Source: Antilocapra americana (Eukaryota > Chordata > Mammalia > Artiodactyla > Antilocapridae). From it: DNA of 64,000 bases. Below, in pieces: positions 42,486 to 53,180 of the stretch. A model generated the notes under the pieces. The model was not told the origin of the DNA. It saw only the letters and a program-made list of their open reading frames with translations, and did no database searches. Where the stretch lies: contig ML660203.1 in NCBI GenBank assembly GCA_007570785.1, forward strand, positions 5,327,276 through 5,391,275, in the 5' to 3' direction. The position numbers and the translations under genes were made by a program. The first letter of the stretch is position 1. Each line of letters opens with the position of its first letter.

Positions 42486-42600
42486 TGCATTTAAATTGCA
42501 CTTTTCAGTCATTCTAGATGTGTCACCTTGGGAAAGTTATGAAACCTTTCTCAGCTTCAGCTTTAGGAGGGAGATAATATCTTGCCTGTGGAACAGACAT
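42486..42600 (+). repeat. MIR-like fragment
   Basis: GATGTGTCACCTTGGGAAAG, TTATGAAACCTTTCTCAGCT, then GGAGGGAGATAATATC. Confidence 0.55.
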
Positions 42601-42948
42601 TCCCTAATAATCAGAATGATAGTGCTGGCTGAAGCACCGTGGGCAAGAAAGGTAAACCTATAGATGCAATAAGTACTATTACAATGAGGATGAACCCTTG
42701 TCTCTTCTATGATCAAAGAGGCTCAGTATAGTTACTGATTCTGGATGATGTGGTATGTGTTTATGATCAGTAGATCACATGGTCTTGGGAACACTCTTGC
42801 ACCAGGTGGTCTTTTGGAATCTGTCAAAATTATGTCTTAACAAGGGTTTGGAGTTCATATCTGCTGCTGATTTGTTGGGCATTCAGACAGTATGAGCAAG
42901 ATAAGACCTAGTAAGTGGAAGCCCATTTGTAGCCTCTTTCTCTATAAC
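42601..42948. other. No recognisable feature
   Basis: Unique-looking sequence before the next SINE. Confidence 0.4.
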
Positions 42949-42950
42949 TA

Positions 42951-43145
42951 TGATTCAGATGGTAAAGAATCTGCCTGCAATGCAAAGAGACCGGGGTTCA
43001 ATCCCTGGTTCAGGAAGATCCCGTAGAAGAGAATGGCAACCCACTCAAGTATTCTTGCCTGGGAAATCGTATGGACAGAGGAGCCTGGCAGTCCACAGTC
43101 CACGAAGTCACAAAGGGTCTGACATGACTGAGCAACTAACACTGT
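42951..43145 (+). mobile_element. Bov-tA SINE, 5'-truncated head
   Basis: Starts inside the tRNA head (ATTCAGATGGTAAAGAATCT), continues through GTTCAATCCCTGGTTCAGGA and a full A unit, and ends TGACTGAGCAACTAACACTG. Confidence 0.9.
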
Positions 43146-43154
43146 AATCAAATA

Positions 43155-43640
43155 TTAAATAAAACTTAGCGAACAATGGACAAGGTATATGACAGAAAAA
43201 TAGTTAATATTCTTAATCAATAAAGAAATCATGCAAAGGAATTTTAAAATGAACATTTAAATAGAAAACGTGGAAAAAGACCACAAACAGGCAATTCACA
43301 AAGACATATACTAGGGCAATACACAAAGGAAAAAGTGCTCCATCTCAGTAATAGGCAAAAAAATGCAAATTTAAACATCAACATACCTTTTTGTGCCCTC
43401 AAGTAGTCAAAGAATAAAAAGATCAGTATTATCCACCATTGCTGAGGATACAGGGAGATGTGCGTTCCTAAATTATTCTTTCTGAAGCACAATTTACCTA
43501 TATATGAATCAAAATTACATGTCCATCCATCTAACTCCAGCCACCAACCTTCTAGCACTTCATTCTAAGGAAATGATCGGGCAATTGTACAAAGGTGTAT
43601 GTACGTGGATGTTCACATACAGATTGCTTTATAAACTAAT
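43155..43640 (+). repeat. Ancient L1 fragment
   Basis: Sense L1M-like: AGGCAATTCACAAAGACATA, AAATGCAAATTTAAACATCA, TTCATTCTAAGGAAATGATC, GTATGTACGTGGATGTTCAC. Confidence 0.62.
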
Positions 43641-43768
43641 GCAACATTGTAAATTAACTATTCTTAAAAAAAGTTATTAAAAAAAAAGACCCAAACATTG
43701 CGTTTTGATGAATTTTTTCATTTGAGATGGATGGTGGTAATGGTGGCATATAGTACCATGTACATATT

Positions 43769-43873
43769 GAAGAAGGAAATGGCAACCCACTCCAGCATCC
43801 CATGAACAGAGGAGCCTGGGGGGCTACAGTGCATGGGGTTGCAAAGATAAGCCTTAGTGACTGAACAGCAGCT
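43769..43873 (+). mobile_element. BOV-A/Bov-tA A-unit fragment
   Basis: GAAGGAAATGGCAACCCACT, then GAACAGAGGAGCCTGGGGGG, ending TGACTGAACAGCAGC. An internal deletion removes the 'tattcttgcctgg' part. Confidence 0.82.
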
Positions 43874-43879
43874 AAATTC

Positions 43880-44310
43880 CCAAACTCCTAATTCATCTTC
43901 CCTCACTCCACCCACTAGCCCCTCTAGTAACCATAATTTTGTTTTCTATGTTCATTTATACCATTTTTAAGATTCTTTTGTCTTTTGATTATCACCATCT
44001 TGACAGGCATGAGGTGATATCTTATTGTGGTTTAGATTTATATTTCCCTAATGATTAGTGACACTGCGCATTTTGCCATGTACCTGTTGGCCATTCGTAT
44101 GTCCTCTTTGGGGAAATGGCTATTCAGGTCCTTAATTTAGTACAAACAGCAAAAACAAACAAGCAGGACTACGTCAAATGTACAGCAAAGGAAACAGAGC
44201 AAACGGGAACCAATGGAATGGGAGAAAATATTTGCAAATCATATATTTGATAAGGGATAGATTTCTAAAATATATACGAAACTCCCAGAATTATGCCTCA
44301 TTTTTATAAC
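43880..44310 (-). mobile_element. L1 fragment, antisense, with 5' inversion
   Basis: 43885-44138 is antisense L1 (GTAACCATAATTTTGTTTTC; ACCTGTTGGCCATTCGTATG). 44139-44310 is sense L1 (GGAATGGGAGAAAATATTTG; CAAATCATATATTTGATAAG). In L1 order the inverted block lies 5' of the antisense block, as twin priming of a minus-strand copy predicts. Confidence 0.68.
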
Positions 44311-44840
44311 AAGAAAAAATCAATAAAGATATTTTCATCTTTAACAGAGGATAAAATTAAGAGAAACCATGTTTGAGATTAATGAATTCAGAGGGAAAAG
44401 AAAGCCTGAGACCACAATGGCAAAGAAGGGGCAGTTGCTGTGGAGAAAATAAACAGAGACATGGTGCGGGGGGGGGGGTGGTCTTGAAGATGACCCCAAC
44501 TTAAACATTCAACAGCAAGCAACAGACCTTTCACCTACAAAAAAATACATCCTTAGCAAGCTCCCTAAAGAAATCCTACATGGAAAAATATTTAGTGGTC
44601 ACACATCTTTAAAGAAACACATCTAGAACCAGCACACAAGTGCCACACACACAAATAGTGTCCTTCAGGGGTTCCTCCTTAGAAACAAACGTTGATCCCT
44701 CATTGGCACAGTGATTTCACGGGAGCAAACGATTTCATACAACAAGCTTGCCAAAGTAGTCCAAACTCAAAACAGAGATATATGAAAACTCCCAAAATGT
44801 TAATGACGGTAAAAAATTATCTGTTTGATGCATGATCTTT
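44311..44840. other. No gene; G run near 44467
   Basis: A run of about 11 G lies in 44467-44478. Otherwise the sequence is unassigned. Confidence 0.4.
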
Positions 44841-44842
44841 TA

Positions 44843-44918
44843 GACAGATAGACAGACAAACAGGTAGATCGATAGATTATAGATAGGTAGATAGATAAAT
44901 GGGAAGATAGAGAGATAC
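44843..44918 (+). repeat. Imperfect GATA/GACA repeat
   Basis: Interspersed AGATAGACAGACAAAC and AGATAGGTAGATAGATAAAT units. Confidence 0.8.
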
Positions 44919-45279
44919 CCTTTGATCACATCTATTCCTTTATGTTTCTTCGTGCACAGTTCTTTTGTGGCAGAGGCATTTTTCAAAAACACAGACCCTC
45001 TTCTGTTTAATTAATAATCCCCCCAGAGATAAATCACGCCAGCGGCACCCTCTCTAAGCAGCCCTGTGGCAATGACCTAGTTTAAGAGCCTTTCATGTTT
45101 AGCTTGGGTTTACTATGTATTTTGAAAATTACTGCTCAATAGCTATTTTGGGAGATCAGCACTTTCCTTAGTAAGTTTAGCAATGAAGACTCATTTTTCC
45201 ACATGGGAAGAAAGAACCATAGAATAAAAAACTGAATTCATAACAAAGAGGGACTCTTTACATCCCTAGGAAACTAATA
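44919..45279. other. No recognisable feature
   Basis: Unique-looking sequence. Confidence 0.4.
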
Positions 45280-45510
45280 ATAATAAGGCTAACATTTATG
45301 AAGCACTTCACAAGTACTGCCTTATTTGAGTCTCATAGAAATCCTATATATTAGATGTTATTATTGCCCCCTGTTTAACTGGTGGGGAGCCTGAGGCACA
45401 GAAAAGTTCAATAACTTCCCCCAAATCACACAGCCAGCAAGTGGGAAAGATAGAATTCAGACTCAGGGAGTCCCATTTCAAAGCCCACGCTCACCATTAT
45501 GGTACACACG
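45280..45510 (-). repeat. MIR SINE, near complete
   Basis: Antisense MIR: GGCTAACATTTATGAAGCAC, GAGCCTGAGGCACAGAAAAG, AATCACACAGCCAGCAAGTG, AGAATTCAGACTCAGGGAGT. Confidence 0.82.
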
Positions 45511-45539
45511 GCATTCTAACGGGTATAAAATTGATATTC

Positions 45540-45660
45540 ATGTACTGACAGGGATGTGCCAGACATCGGATAAGCATGATCACACTTAGCTCTCACAATG
45601 ACACTGAGTTGGCATAATCCCTATTCCTAGAGAAGTGAATTGAAACACAGCAAAGAATTT
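45540..45660 (-). repeat. MIR-like fragment
   Basis: TGTGCCAGACATCGGATAAG, CACACTTAGCTCTCACAATG, then the truncated remainder. Confidence 0.55.
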
Positions 45661-45681
45661 GGTGAGCTCTGTTTTATTTTT

Positions 45682-45925
45682 AATTATTGTGATGTGCTGT
45701 GTGCTGTGCTTATTCGCTCAGGCGTGTCCGACTCTTTGCAACCCCGTGGACTGCAGCCCCCAGGCTCCTCTGTCCATGGAATTCTCCAGACAAGAATACT
45801 GGAGTGGGTTGCCGTGCCTTTCTCCAGGGGATTTTCCTGACCCAGGGATCGAACCCAGGTCTTCCTCATTGCAGGTGGATTCTTTACCATCTGAGCCACC
45901 AGGGAAGCCCCTAAATTATTGTGAT
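45682..45925 (-). mobile_element. Bov-tA SINE with target-site duplication
   Basis: Antisense Bov-tA (45694-45913), A unit first, head CTGAGCCACCAGGGAAGCCC. AATTATTGTGAT is perfect at 45682-45693 and 45914-45925. Confidence 0.94.
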
Positions 45926-46032
45926 AAGAACCCTAAACATGAGATCAGTCCTCCTCACAGATGTTTACATGTACAGTACAATATTGTTAAATACAGGCAC
46001 AGTGTGGTAGGGCACACCTTTAGACCTTACTC

Positions 46033-46268
46033 ATCTTGCATAAGGACTTCCCAAGTGGTGCAGCGGTAAAGAATACTTCTGCTTATACAGGAAATGTAGG
46101 AGATGTGGGTTCAATCCCTGGGTCAGGAACATCCCCGGAGGGGGAAATGGCAATATTCTTGCCTGGAGAATCGCATTGACAGGGGAGCCTGGCAGGCTGC
46201 AATTCATGGGATTATAAAGAGTCAGACAGGACAGAGCAACTGAACACACACACACAGATCTTGCATAA
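46033..46268 (+). mobile_element. Bov-tA SINE with target-site duplication
   Basis: Sense Bov-tA (46044-46257) with a decayed head (GGACTTCCCAAGTGGTGCAG). ATCTTGCATAA is perfect at 46033-46043 and 46258-46268. The 3' end carries a (CA)n tail. Confidence 0.93.
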
Positions 46269-46655
46269 ATGAAACTTTATACCCATGAAACAGCAACTTC
46301 CTATATTTCCCTCCCCAGCTCCAGACAACCAGCATTCTACCTTCTGTTTGTACGTGTTTGGCTTTTTATTTTAACTTTTTGGGCATGCTGTGTGGCATGT
46401 GGGATCTTAGTTCCTCAACCAGGAATCAAACACATGTCCCCTGCGTTGGAAGTGCAGAGTCTTATTAACCACTGGACTGCCAGGGAAGTCCCATATTTGT
46501 TACTTTATATGCCTCATAGAAGTGTAATGATGTAGTATTATCCTTCTGCTACTGGCTTTTCACTTAACATGATGTCACCTTGATTCATCCATATTTTCAC
46601 ATATCACAGGATTTTCTTCATTTTATGGCTGAATGGTATTCCATGATATGTTCAG
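46269..46655 (-). mobile_element. L1 3' UTR, antisense, split by a CHR SINE
   Basis: Left piece 46269-46360 (CAGACAACCAGCATTCTACC). Right piece 46493-46655 (TTGATTCATCCATATTTTCA; TTTTATGGCTGAATGGTATT). Confidence 0.68.
46361..46492 (-). mobile_element. CHR-type SINE, truncated, nested in L1
   Basis: Antisense: GGCATGTGGGATCTTAGTTC, AACCAGGAATCAAACACATG, head TTAACCACTGGACTGCCAGG. Confidence 0.86.
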
Positions 46656-48268
46656 ACCACACACGGGCAGAAGCTGAAAGATCAAGCAAGTCCAGAATCA
46701 GGAAGAAAGGCTGAGAGGGAGAGTGAGTGCAAGACACAGGATGACCAACTCTAAATGGTCTCTATGGAAAGATGGGGATCAGGGTGGACTAAAATGAAGT
46801 TACTAAGGGGAAGTAGATATTGACACCACATTTGCCTTTGTCTTATTGACTCTGGTCTTGGCCCCAATCCAGGTTATAAACTAAGAAGTCTCTGGCTTCA
46901 TCCATCCTATTAATTAAATCAAACCTTTATCTTCTCTTAGAACGATACAATTTCCTGGATGGCACACTAAATCCCAGTGAATATCCTCTCTGGGGAAGAA
47001 AGGACCCCATTCTTGCAGAGCGACCTTCCACGACATCCTATATGTTTCCCGCTGCACACAGCTACCTCTGCCCTGGCCAAGGAATTCTGGAATAAAACAG
47101 ACCCAAATCTAACTTCCTTGACTTGAAATATTGGCTTGAGTTTGAGAAGACGAAAATAAATGTGATGAATGTTATTTGAAAAATCTAAGATGTCATTGTG
47201 TATTACTTTTGTTTGCCCTAAATCCATTTTCTATTAGGTTATTATTAATTAACATTTGCTTATCATCAACAAGGTACTCAAAGCTAGACTAGAAATATAA
47301 GAGAATAACGCTGCCCAGGATGGGCCCCAAGTAGGATTTCTTTAAACAGCTCACCACCTACACTTAACCCCAGAGGAATTGCACATACTCCAAAGAAATG
47401 TTCTGACAATACATTTTCAGGAAAACAACTCAAAAAGAATCACTTTCTACCAGTGGGACTTTGCACGCATCCACCATATGGGACAGGCAGAGTCTTGAGC
47501 CAAATAAAAATTTTAAAGGAAAAAAAGAGTGGGATTTCATACAAAATAACTGAAAATGTATGAGACTCGAAAGTCTCCTGGAAGTTGTAAATAACTGAAA
47601 ATAGGAAGTGAGAAATTATTTTTCAATTATTTTATGGCAAGAACACTTAGTTGAGATGTGGATAAATCTGATAACTTCATACAAATATGATGGACAGATC
47701 TAGATAAAGAGAAGCATCTCTTTGAACCACATGATAAAAAAAAAATAGTGCCTGGATGGATTTTTGCCAAATTTGGAAGATACCTGTGGGGATTATCTGT
47801 GGTGTATTGTCTCAATTGGAATTCCCCTAAGAGCAGACCCAAAGGATGGGGTTTGGAGCTGATTGTTCAGGAAGACAGGCAGCACAGTGAGAGAGTGAGG
47901 AAGGGAGGAAAGCAGGTAGAAGGATGTGATAATGTCAGTTACCACTGTGGGTGCCGGAACTGTCTCATTGGGGTCCCACCAGAAAGAAGTGTTGTCCCCA
48001 CCGAAGGGGTAAATCTGGGGTATTTTTCTACAAACTCCTGTACGTCACTAGTTACAGAGTTCCCAGAGGAGCATCTAAACACCTTAGGCTGTACTGCGTG
48101 TGATCAGATGTCTTTGGGGAGGAAGACACTGGTGCATAGGAAGCTATGTGTGTTTTACTCTTTCACTATATATGTGTTCAACATCGAAGACACACGTTGC
48201 ACTGAGTATGCATACTGTATATTATATATAGGCTAAATATATAATATGTATTCTAAATCTATCATGCA
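46656..48268. other. Repeat-poor stretch; 162-codon frame, not convincing
   Basis: Includes a plus-strand frame at 47748-48236 (162 codons) with a Cys-containing mid part (HCGCRNCLIGVPPERSVVP). No domain or upstream gene signal is seen, and its last part runs into AT-rich simple sequence. Some phrases (GGGGTCCCACCAGAAAGAAG) may belong to an ancient LTR. No gene is called. Confidence 0.4.
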
Positions 48269-48269
48269 T

Positions 48270-48521
48270 AGACTCAAACACTGAGCTTCTCAGGTGACGC
48301 TAGTGGTAAAGAATCCATTTGCCAATGCAAGAGACAAAACAGAGGCGTGTTCGATCCATGGGTTTGGAAGATCCCCTGGAGGAGGCAATGGTAACCCACT
48401 CCCAGTATTCTTGCCTGGAGAAACCCATGGATAGAGAGGCCTCATGGGCTACAGTCCATGGGGTCTCAAAGAGTCGGGCAGGACTGAAGCAACTCAGCAC
48501 AGCACACACAGACTCAAACAC
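48270..48521 (+). mobile_element. Bov-tA SINE with target-site duplication
   Basis: Sense Bov-tA (48282-48509) with an extra CTAGT in the head, as also seen at 49080. AGACTCAAACAC is perfect at 48270-48281 and 48510-48521. AT-rich simple sequence lies on both sides. Confidence 0.93.
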
Positions 48522-49069
48522 ACTCAGCTTCCTACAGGTATTCTAGAGAACACGTGCATAGTATATAGGTATTACATATAGAACATATATATTCTAAGTA
48601 TATATTCTACAGAATATAGGTCATATAGAGAAGAGGCTTCATCCATGAGCAGAACCTGGCCTGGGTCCTGCAGGCAGACATAGTCATGGCAGCAGTGATC
48701 CAGGCATCCTTGGGTGGACAGCCAAGGATGAGCTGGACAGCCTCTGAACCTCAATAGAGAAGTATGTGCCTGCTGTGCCCACAGCCTGGCCAAGTCCTTT
48801 CAGCCATGACCTAGGGAGCAGCTGATGGCTTCCAGGTCCAGGTGTGAAACTAAGACGAAAGAGACATGGAGACTAGTGGATACTTTGGGGCTGATGCTTC
48901 TGAGCAGTTGGCTGCAGCCCCTGACCCAAGTGTTCAATTTTAACTCCACTTTATTAAATTCTTCTAATCACAGACTCTGCTCTAGTACCATTTCTGCCTC
49001 TTAACCCTAGCACCAAAACTAAAGCATATGTTTAAGTTTCTAAAAATTCACATATATTATATAATGTAC
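48522..49069. other. AT-rich then unassigned sequence
   Basis: TATATATTCTAAGTATATAT-type sequence at 48555-48625, then unique-looking sequence. Confidence 0.4.
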
Positions 49070-49320
49070 ATAATATTATGGACTTCCCAAGTAGTGCTAG
49101 TGGTAAAGAACCTGGCTGCCAATGCAGAAAATATGAGACATGGGTTCAATCCCTGGGTCACAAAGATCCCCTGGAGGAAAGCATGGCCACCCACTCTAGC
49201 ACTCTTGCCTGGAGAATCCCGTGGACAGAGGAGCCTGGTGGGTGACGGTCCACAGGGTCACAAAGAGTCAGACACGACTGAAGTGACTTAGCGTGTATGC
49301 ATGCATGCCTATAATATTAT
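49070..49320 (+). mobile_element. Bov-tA SINE with target-site duplication
   Basis: Sense Bov-tA with head GGACTTCCCAAGTAGTGCTA. ATAATATTAT is perfect at 49070-49079 and 49311-49320. Confidence 0.92.
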
Positions 49321-50030
49321 ATAAGTATACCTCTTTCTGATGAAGAGCAAAAATCAGCCTGGATGAAGAGACTCAAATAAGATAGAACGGTACAATCAAC
49401 AAGGTTGTGTTCGGTGGACTTTTGAAAATGACAACACTTCCAATTTCAGTGGCATTGTAGGAAAAACTATAGGTTAATGGAGCTACTCAGAACACCCCTG
49501 CCCTCACTTTTCTACCATAAAAAGTTAAATTATTTAAAAAAGAAACATTCTCTTGAGTGGTTGCAGGTCACTTTGGATTAGCGAAGTTTCCCCCATAGAG
49601 TTTAGATGTGAAATATTCATAGGTTTGAGAGAGACCAGGTTTATCAACTTGGAGAGTTATCTGCCTTACCAGCTCCACCCTGCAAGTCTCCCTCTGGAGG
49701 CATTTTCTCTTTGACAGTCTAGAGCCTAGGATTCGGGGAATCAGTGATGGAGGGAAAAGGGAGAAAGGGAAAGAGGGCAGGACAAAGCTCTCTGGGGAGT
49801 GTTGAAGGAATGGAACAAAATACCCCAGCTCTGCTACAAGGATTGAGAGAATTGCTTTCAGGAATTGTTGCTCTCAATGTTGTGGTCATGAATTCAATCT
49901 TCTTTAATGTTCGTTGAGAAATAGGAGTCCTATTGAGAATGGCTTCTCAATGCTTTGAGCTGTCATTGACTGTGATGCATGCAAAGACCAACAACCTGGC
50001 TCTCTGAACCATCTACCTAAACCACTGCTA
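49321..50030. other. Repeat-poor stretch
   Basis: No repeat and no convincing frame. Confidence 0.4.
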
Positions 50031-50034
50031 CACC

Positions 50035-50215
50035 AACTGTGATCCTCCAACCAGAGCAGCAGAATCACCTGGAAGGTTATTAGGAATGCAAATTCTCAGG
50101 CCGCAGCCCAGAACTACTGAATTAGAATCCTGATCACGATGTCCAGGAATCTGCGTTTTAACAAGCTTTTCAGGTGGTTCTTCCAGAAGTTAAAGTTTGA
50201 GAACCACTGATCTTG
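50035..50215 (+). repeat. MER5A-like hAT transposon
   Basis: GCAGAATCACCTGGAAGGTT, AATGCAAATTCTCAGGCCGC, ACTGAATTAGAATCCTGATC, and the far terminus TTTGAGAACCACTGATC. Confidence 0.78.
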
Positions 50216-50284
50216 ATAATTTGATGACCTCTCTAGAGGCCCTAAGAGTTTTGTTCCTGAGTCCAGAGAGAAAGTCTATTTCAG

Positions 50285-50325
50285 AAAGGCACTTAGTAAC
50301 CACTCAATAAATGTCTATTTCTTTA
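50285..50325 (+). repeat. L2-like 3' tail
   Basis: GGCACTTAGTAACCACTCAA followed by TAAATGTCTATTTC. Confidence 0.45.
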
Positions 50326-51868
50326 CTTTCTGAAATCATTGTATATAAAGATTTCATAATCAAGTTAAATCACATAATTCTTATGGTATTAAACACAAGA
50401 GCAATGGGTAAATGACTATCTTTCAGCCCAGATCTTGAACTCCAAGTTAGCACTGGGAATCTCTTGCTATTTCTCTTAGTATAAATTCTTTCCAAAGCTG
50501 GTTTTAGCAGATTGGTCACTATCTTCTCCTCCTCTGTTTCTTTTATGAACTTAACCATCTTTTTAAATGTCATTTGTGCCAAAAGAGAAAACCAAGGTTT
50601 CTCCTATTTTCCTGAGAAGTCTGCAGTCTCCTTGACCTGAGTGGGCAGAGAGTGTAGAAATAAAGGAGGGGATGTTTTCATAGCAAGATCAGGGTCCAGA
50701 TGGAGGAATTTGATTGCCTTTTTGTCAAATTCAGAACTACATCCCTTCTATTTCTACATCCATCCTGTTTTCTGCAGAACTCACCTGAGTACTGCCACCT
50801 ACGGGCACTCAATGTTTTCCACTGTCTGACTTTTCTAAGCTGATCACAGCAAATCTCTTCAAAACCCCCTGCAGTTGTAGGTTTCCACGCAGAGCTTTCT
50901 TCTTCTTAAAGAAACCACACAATTCTTTCCTGAATTGATGGATTATACTGGGACTCAGGTTCTGGGTTTTGGAGGGTTCTAGGAGAAGGCAAGCAGCCTT
51001 GGAGAAGTCAAGCATTTCTCCCTTGGGTTCTCCTGAGAAGATGGATTTAGGATGTCCTGAGGTTGGAGAAGTATGGAGTCTAAAGCCAGATGAGAAAAGT
51101 GGGAGGTTATTATAATTTCTACATCACTCTGACCAACTCTGGAGCCCAGGCTTTTGGTCATGGTGCTTATATCTTAAACACAAATCAGTCTGCATTTCTG
51201 GTATTAAAAATTCTAGCTCCAGTCGGGGTCAACATTAAGAGAGAACCGGGCATCTTGGAACAGAGAGCTGGCAGGGATGGACACATGGACCCCCCAGAGT
51301 CCTAATAATATATTCTTCCTTAGAACAAAATCAAAAGAATGACTCTTAACCTCCCAAGAATCATTAGGTCACCACATAATCTCTCAGTTTTGCCCAAATA
51401 GAAAAGAGGTACAGGTACAATTCACTAAGAGAGAATAAAAAACAATCCTGGGTTGCTGGCCATGAACACATGTAGATGCTCCATAGCTGACATAAAGTAT
51501 GACTTCAAAGACCCCTTTCAGATGGTCTAGGAGTCCTCTCTCACACAGCCCCCTACCCAACCTCCTCTCTAGCATCCCTAGAAGGACCTTGAATTCTGCT
51601 AAAGGATCAGCCGGAGACTGTGTTGGAGTTTAGGACATAGCTCCAGCCTGCTCCCTCACATTCCTTGGGGCATCTCTGAGACTCTCCTGATGCACTTTCC
51701 CAACCTGTGTTATTTTGATGTGTTCATTTCCTAATAAAGTCTTCATCTCATTACTCTCCTTTTCCAGCCGAAGTAAAAAGATGAAAGGAAAGAAAGGTCA
51801 CCACTATTGTATGGAAACTCAGGAAACCTGAAATGAAACCTCTTAGCCTTTGAAAGAAACCGTGCAGG
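50326..51868. other. Repeat-poor stretch, no gene supported
   Basis: About 1.5 kb without a confident repeat. Frames of 60-71 codons overlap in several phases. It is a candidate for unique or regulatory DNA. Confidence 0.4.
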
Positions 51869-52079
51869 AAGGCTTCCCTGGTGGCTCAGTGGTTAAGAGT
51901 CTGCCTGCCAGTGCAAGAGAGATGGGGTCCTTGATCCCGAAAGATTCCACATGACACAGAGCAACTAAGCCCATGAACCATAGCAACTAGAGAGTAGCCC
52001 CTGTTTATTGCAACTAGAGAAAAGCTTGTGGGGCAATGAAGACCCAGCAGAGCCAAAAATAAATAAAATTATTTAAAAG
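51869..52079 (+). mobile_element. CHR-type tRNA-Glu SINE
   Basis: GGCTTCCCTGGTGGCTCAGT head, then CHR body (GCAACTAAGCCCATGAACCA; AGAGAGTAGCCCCTGTTTAT) and tail AATAAATAAAATTATTTAAA. Confidence 0.88.
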
Positions 52080-52250
52080 AAGCTGTAGCAGAAAGATAAT
52101 TGTCAGAAGAAGCAGATATGAGCTATCTCTCACTGCTTCCAGAAGTTCTCTAAGTTGGTCTCTTCATCCAGGTCTTCCTGGATGGTTCTCTTTCCTAGCC
52201 ACTCACAGCTTCTGTACAATCTGAACATGAGAGGAAGGAAATCCAATCAA

Positions 52251-52271
52251 ATAATGATGATGATGATGATG
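52251..52271 (+). repeat. (GAT)n microsatellite
   Basis: AATGATGATGATGATGATGG. Confidence 0.85.
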
Positions 52272-52334
52272 GGGGTGTGAGTGGTGACAGCATTAAATAT
52301 AACAGTGTCATGTATTGTTACACATCCTGGGTCT

Positions 52335-52515
52335 TTACCTGGTAAGTGTTGAGCTATTTAGTCCTCATAGAACTTTATAAGGTAGATACTAATAATATAC
52401 CAATTTTTTAGATAAGGAAACGAATGTACAGAAAAGTAATGCAAAAATCCCACAGCTAGCAGATCAGGGACATGAACCCAGGTAGTCTGGTTTAAGAGCC
52501 TGTGTTTGTAATCAC
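52335..52515 (-). repeat. MIR-like fragment
   Basis: Antisense: AGTCCTCATAGAACTTTATA, AGGTAGATACTAATAATATA, ATCCCACAGCTAGCAGATCA, CATGAACCCAGGTAGTCTGG. Confidence 0.7.
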
Positions 52516-52529
52516 TAGGGAAAAGTCTT

Positions 52530-52690
52530 GGAGCTGGACAAACCTCAAGTAGAACCCCACCTCCACCATTTGCCTGCGTGCTATTGGACTGTGACATATC
52601 TTTTTTGAGCCACTGTCTCGTCTCTTGTAAAATGGAAATTTTCAATAGGAACCCTTATCTCAGGGAGGAGCAAATGAGACCAAGTCTGCA
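52530..52690 (+). repeat. MIR-like fragment, opposite orientation
   Basis: GAACCCCACCTCCACCATTT, TTTTGAGCCACTGTCTCGTC, TTGTAAAATGGAAATTTTCA. Confidence 0.6.
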
Positions 52691-53035
52691 AAGCTCATGC
52701 CCCTCAAAGAGTCACGCACAGTGCATATTCGCCTCCCACATCCGATTCTGTTCCTCAACACAGCACAAGAGTGCGCCCATTTCTCCCAGCCCAGCCACAT
52801 TCCTCTATATTGAAATACAGAAAATGACAGAAAAGGGGGAGATTTTCTTCTCCACTTTCACACTTCTAGCTACTGCTCTTCAAACTAGCCTACCAAAGGG
52901 ACCCTGCCCATCTTGCCTGCCTGAGGAGTGTCTGGGTCCCATCAACTTCCCCTGAAATCTACCCTCCAGTTTGCCATGCTCCCTCAGTGACACAAAAGAG
53001 CAGAGTCTGCTAAGTTCCATCACTTTGGCTTAAAT
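52691..53035. other. No recognisable feature
   Basis: The 125-codon frame at 52578-52955 begins in the MIR and shows no domain. Confidence 0.4.
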
Positions 53036-53180
53036 TTGGCTTTCCAACTTACTGACTCAAATAGTTTTACCTTCTCTTGGTCTCAGTTTCTCCAGCTGTA
53101 AAACGGGGCTACTATTTGTTTTGACTGCATAATATTGTTACTAGGGAGGATTCAGTGAGATGATATTATCTACTACAACT
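53036..53180 (+). repeat. MIR SINE
   Basis: TTTGGCTTTCCAACTTACTG, TCTTGGTCTCAGTTTCTCCA, GCTGTAAAACGGGGCTACTA. Confidence 0.7.

Noticed and set aside
47748..48236. 162-codon plus-strand frame with several cysteines
   Set aside because: No domain, no promoter or splice context, and the C-terminal part runs into AT-rich simple sequence. Possible LTR texture.
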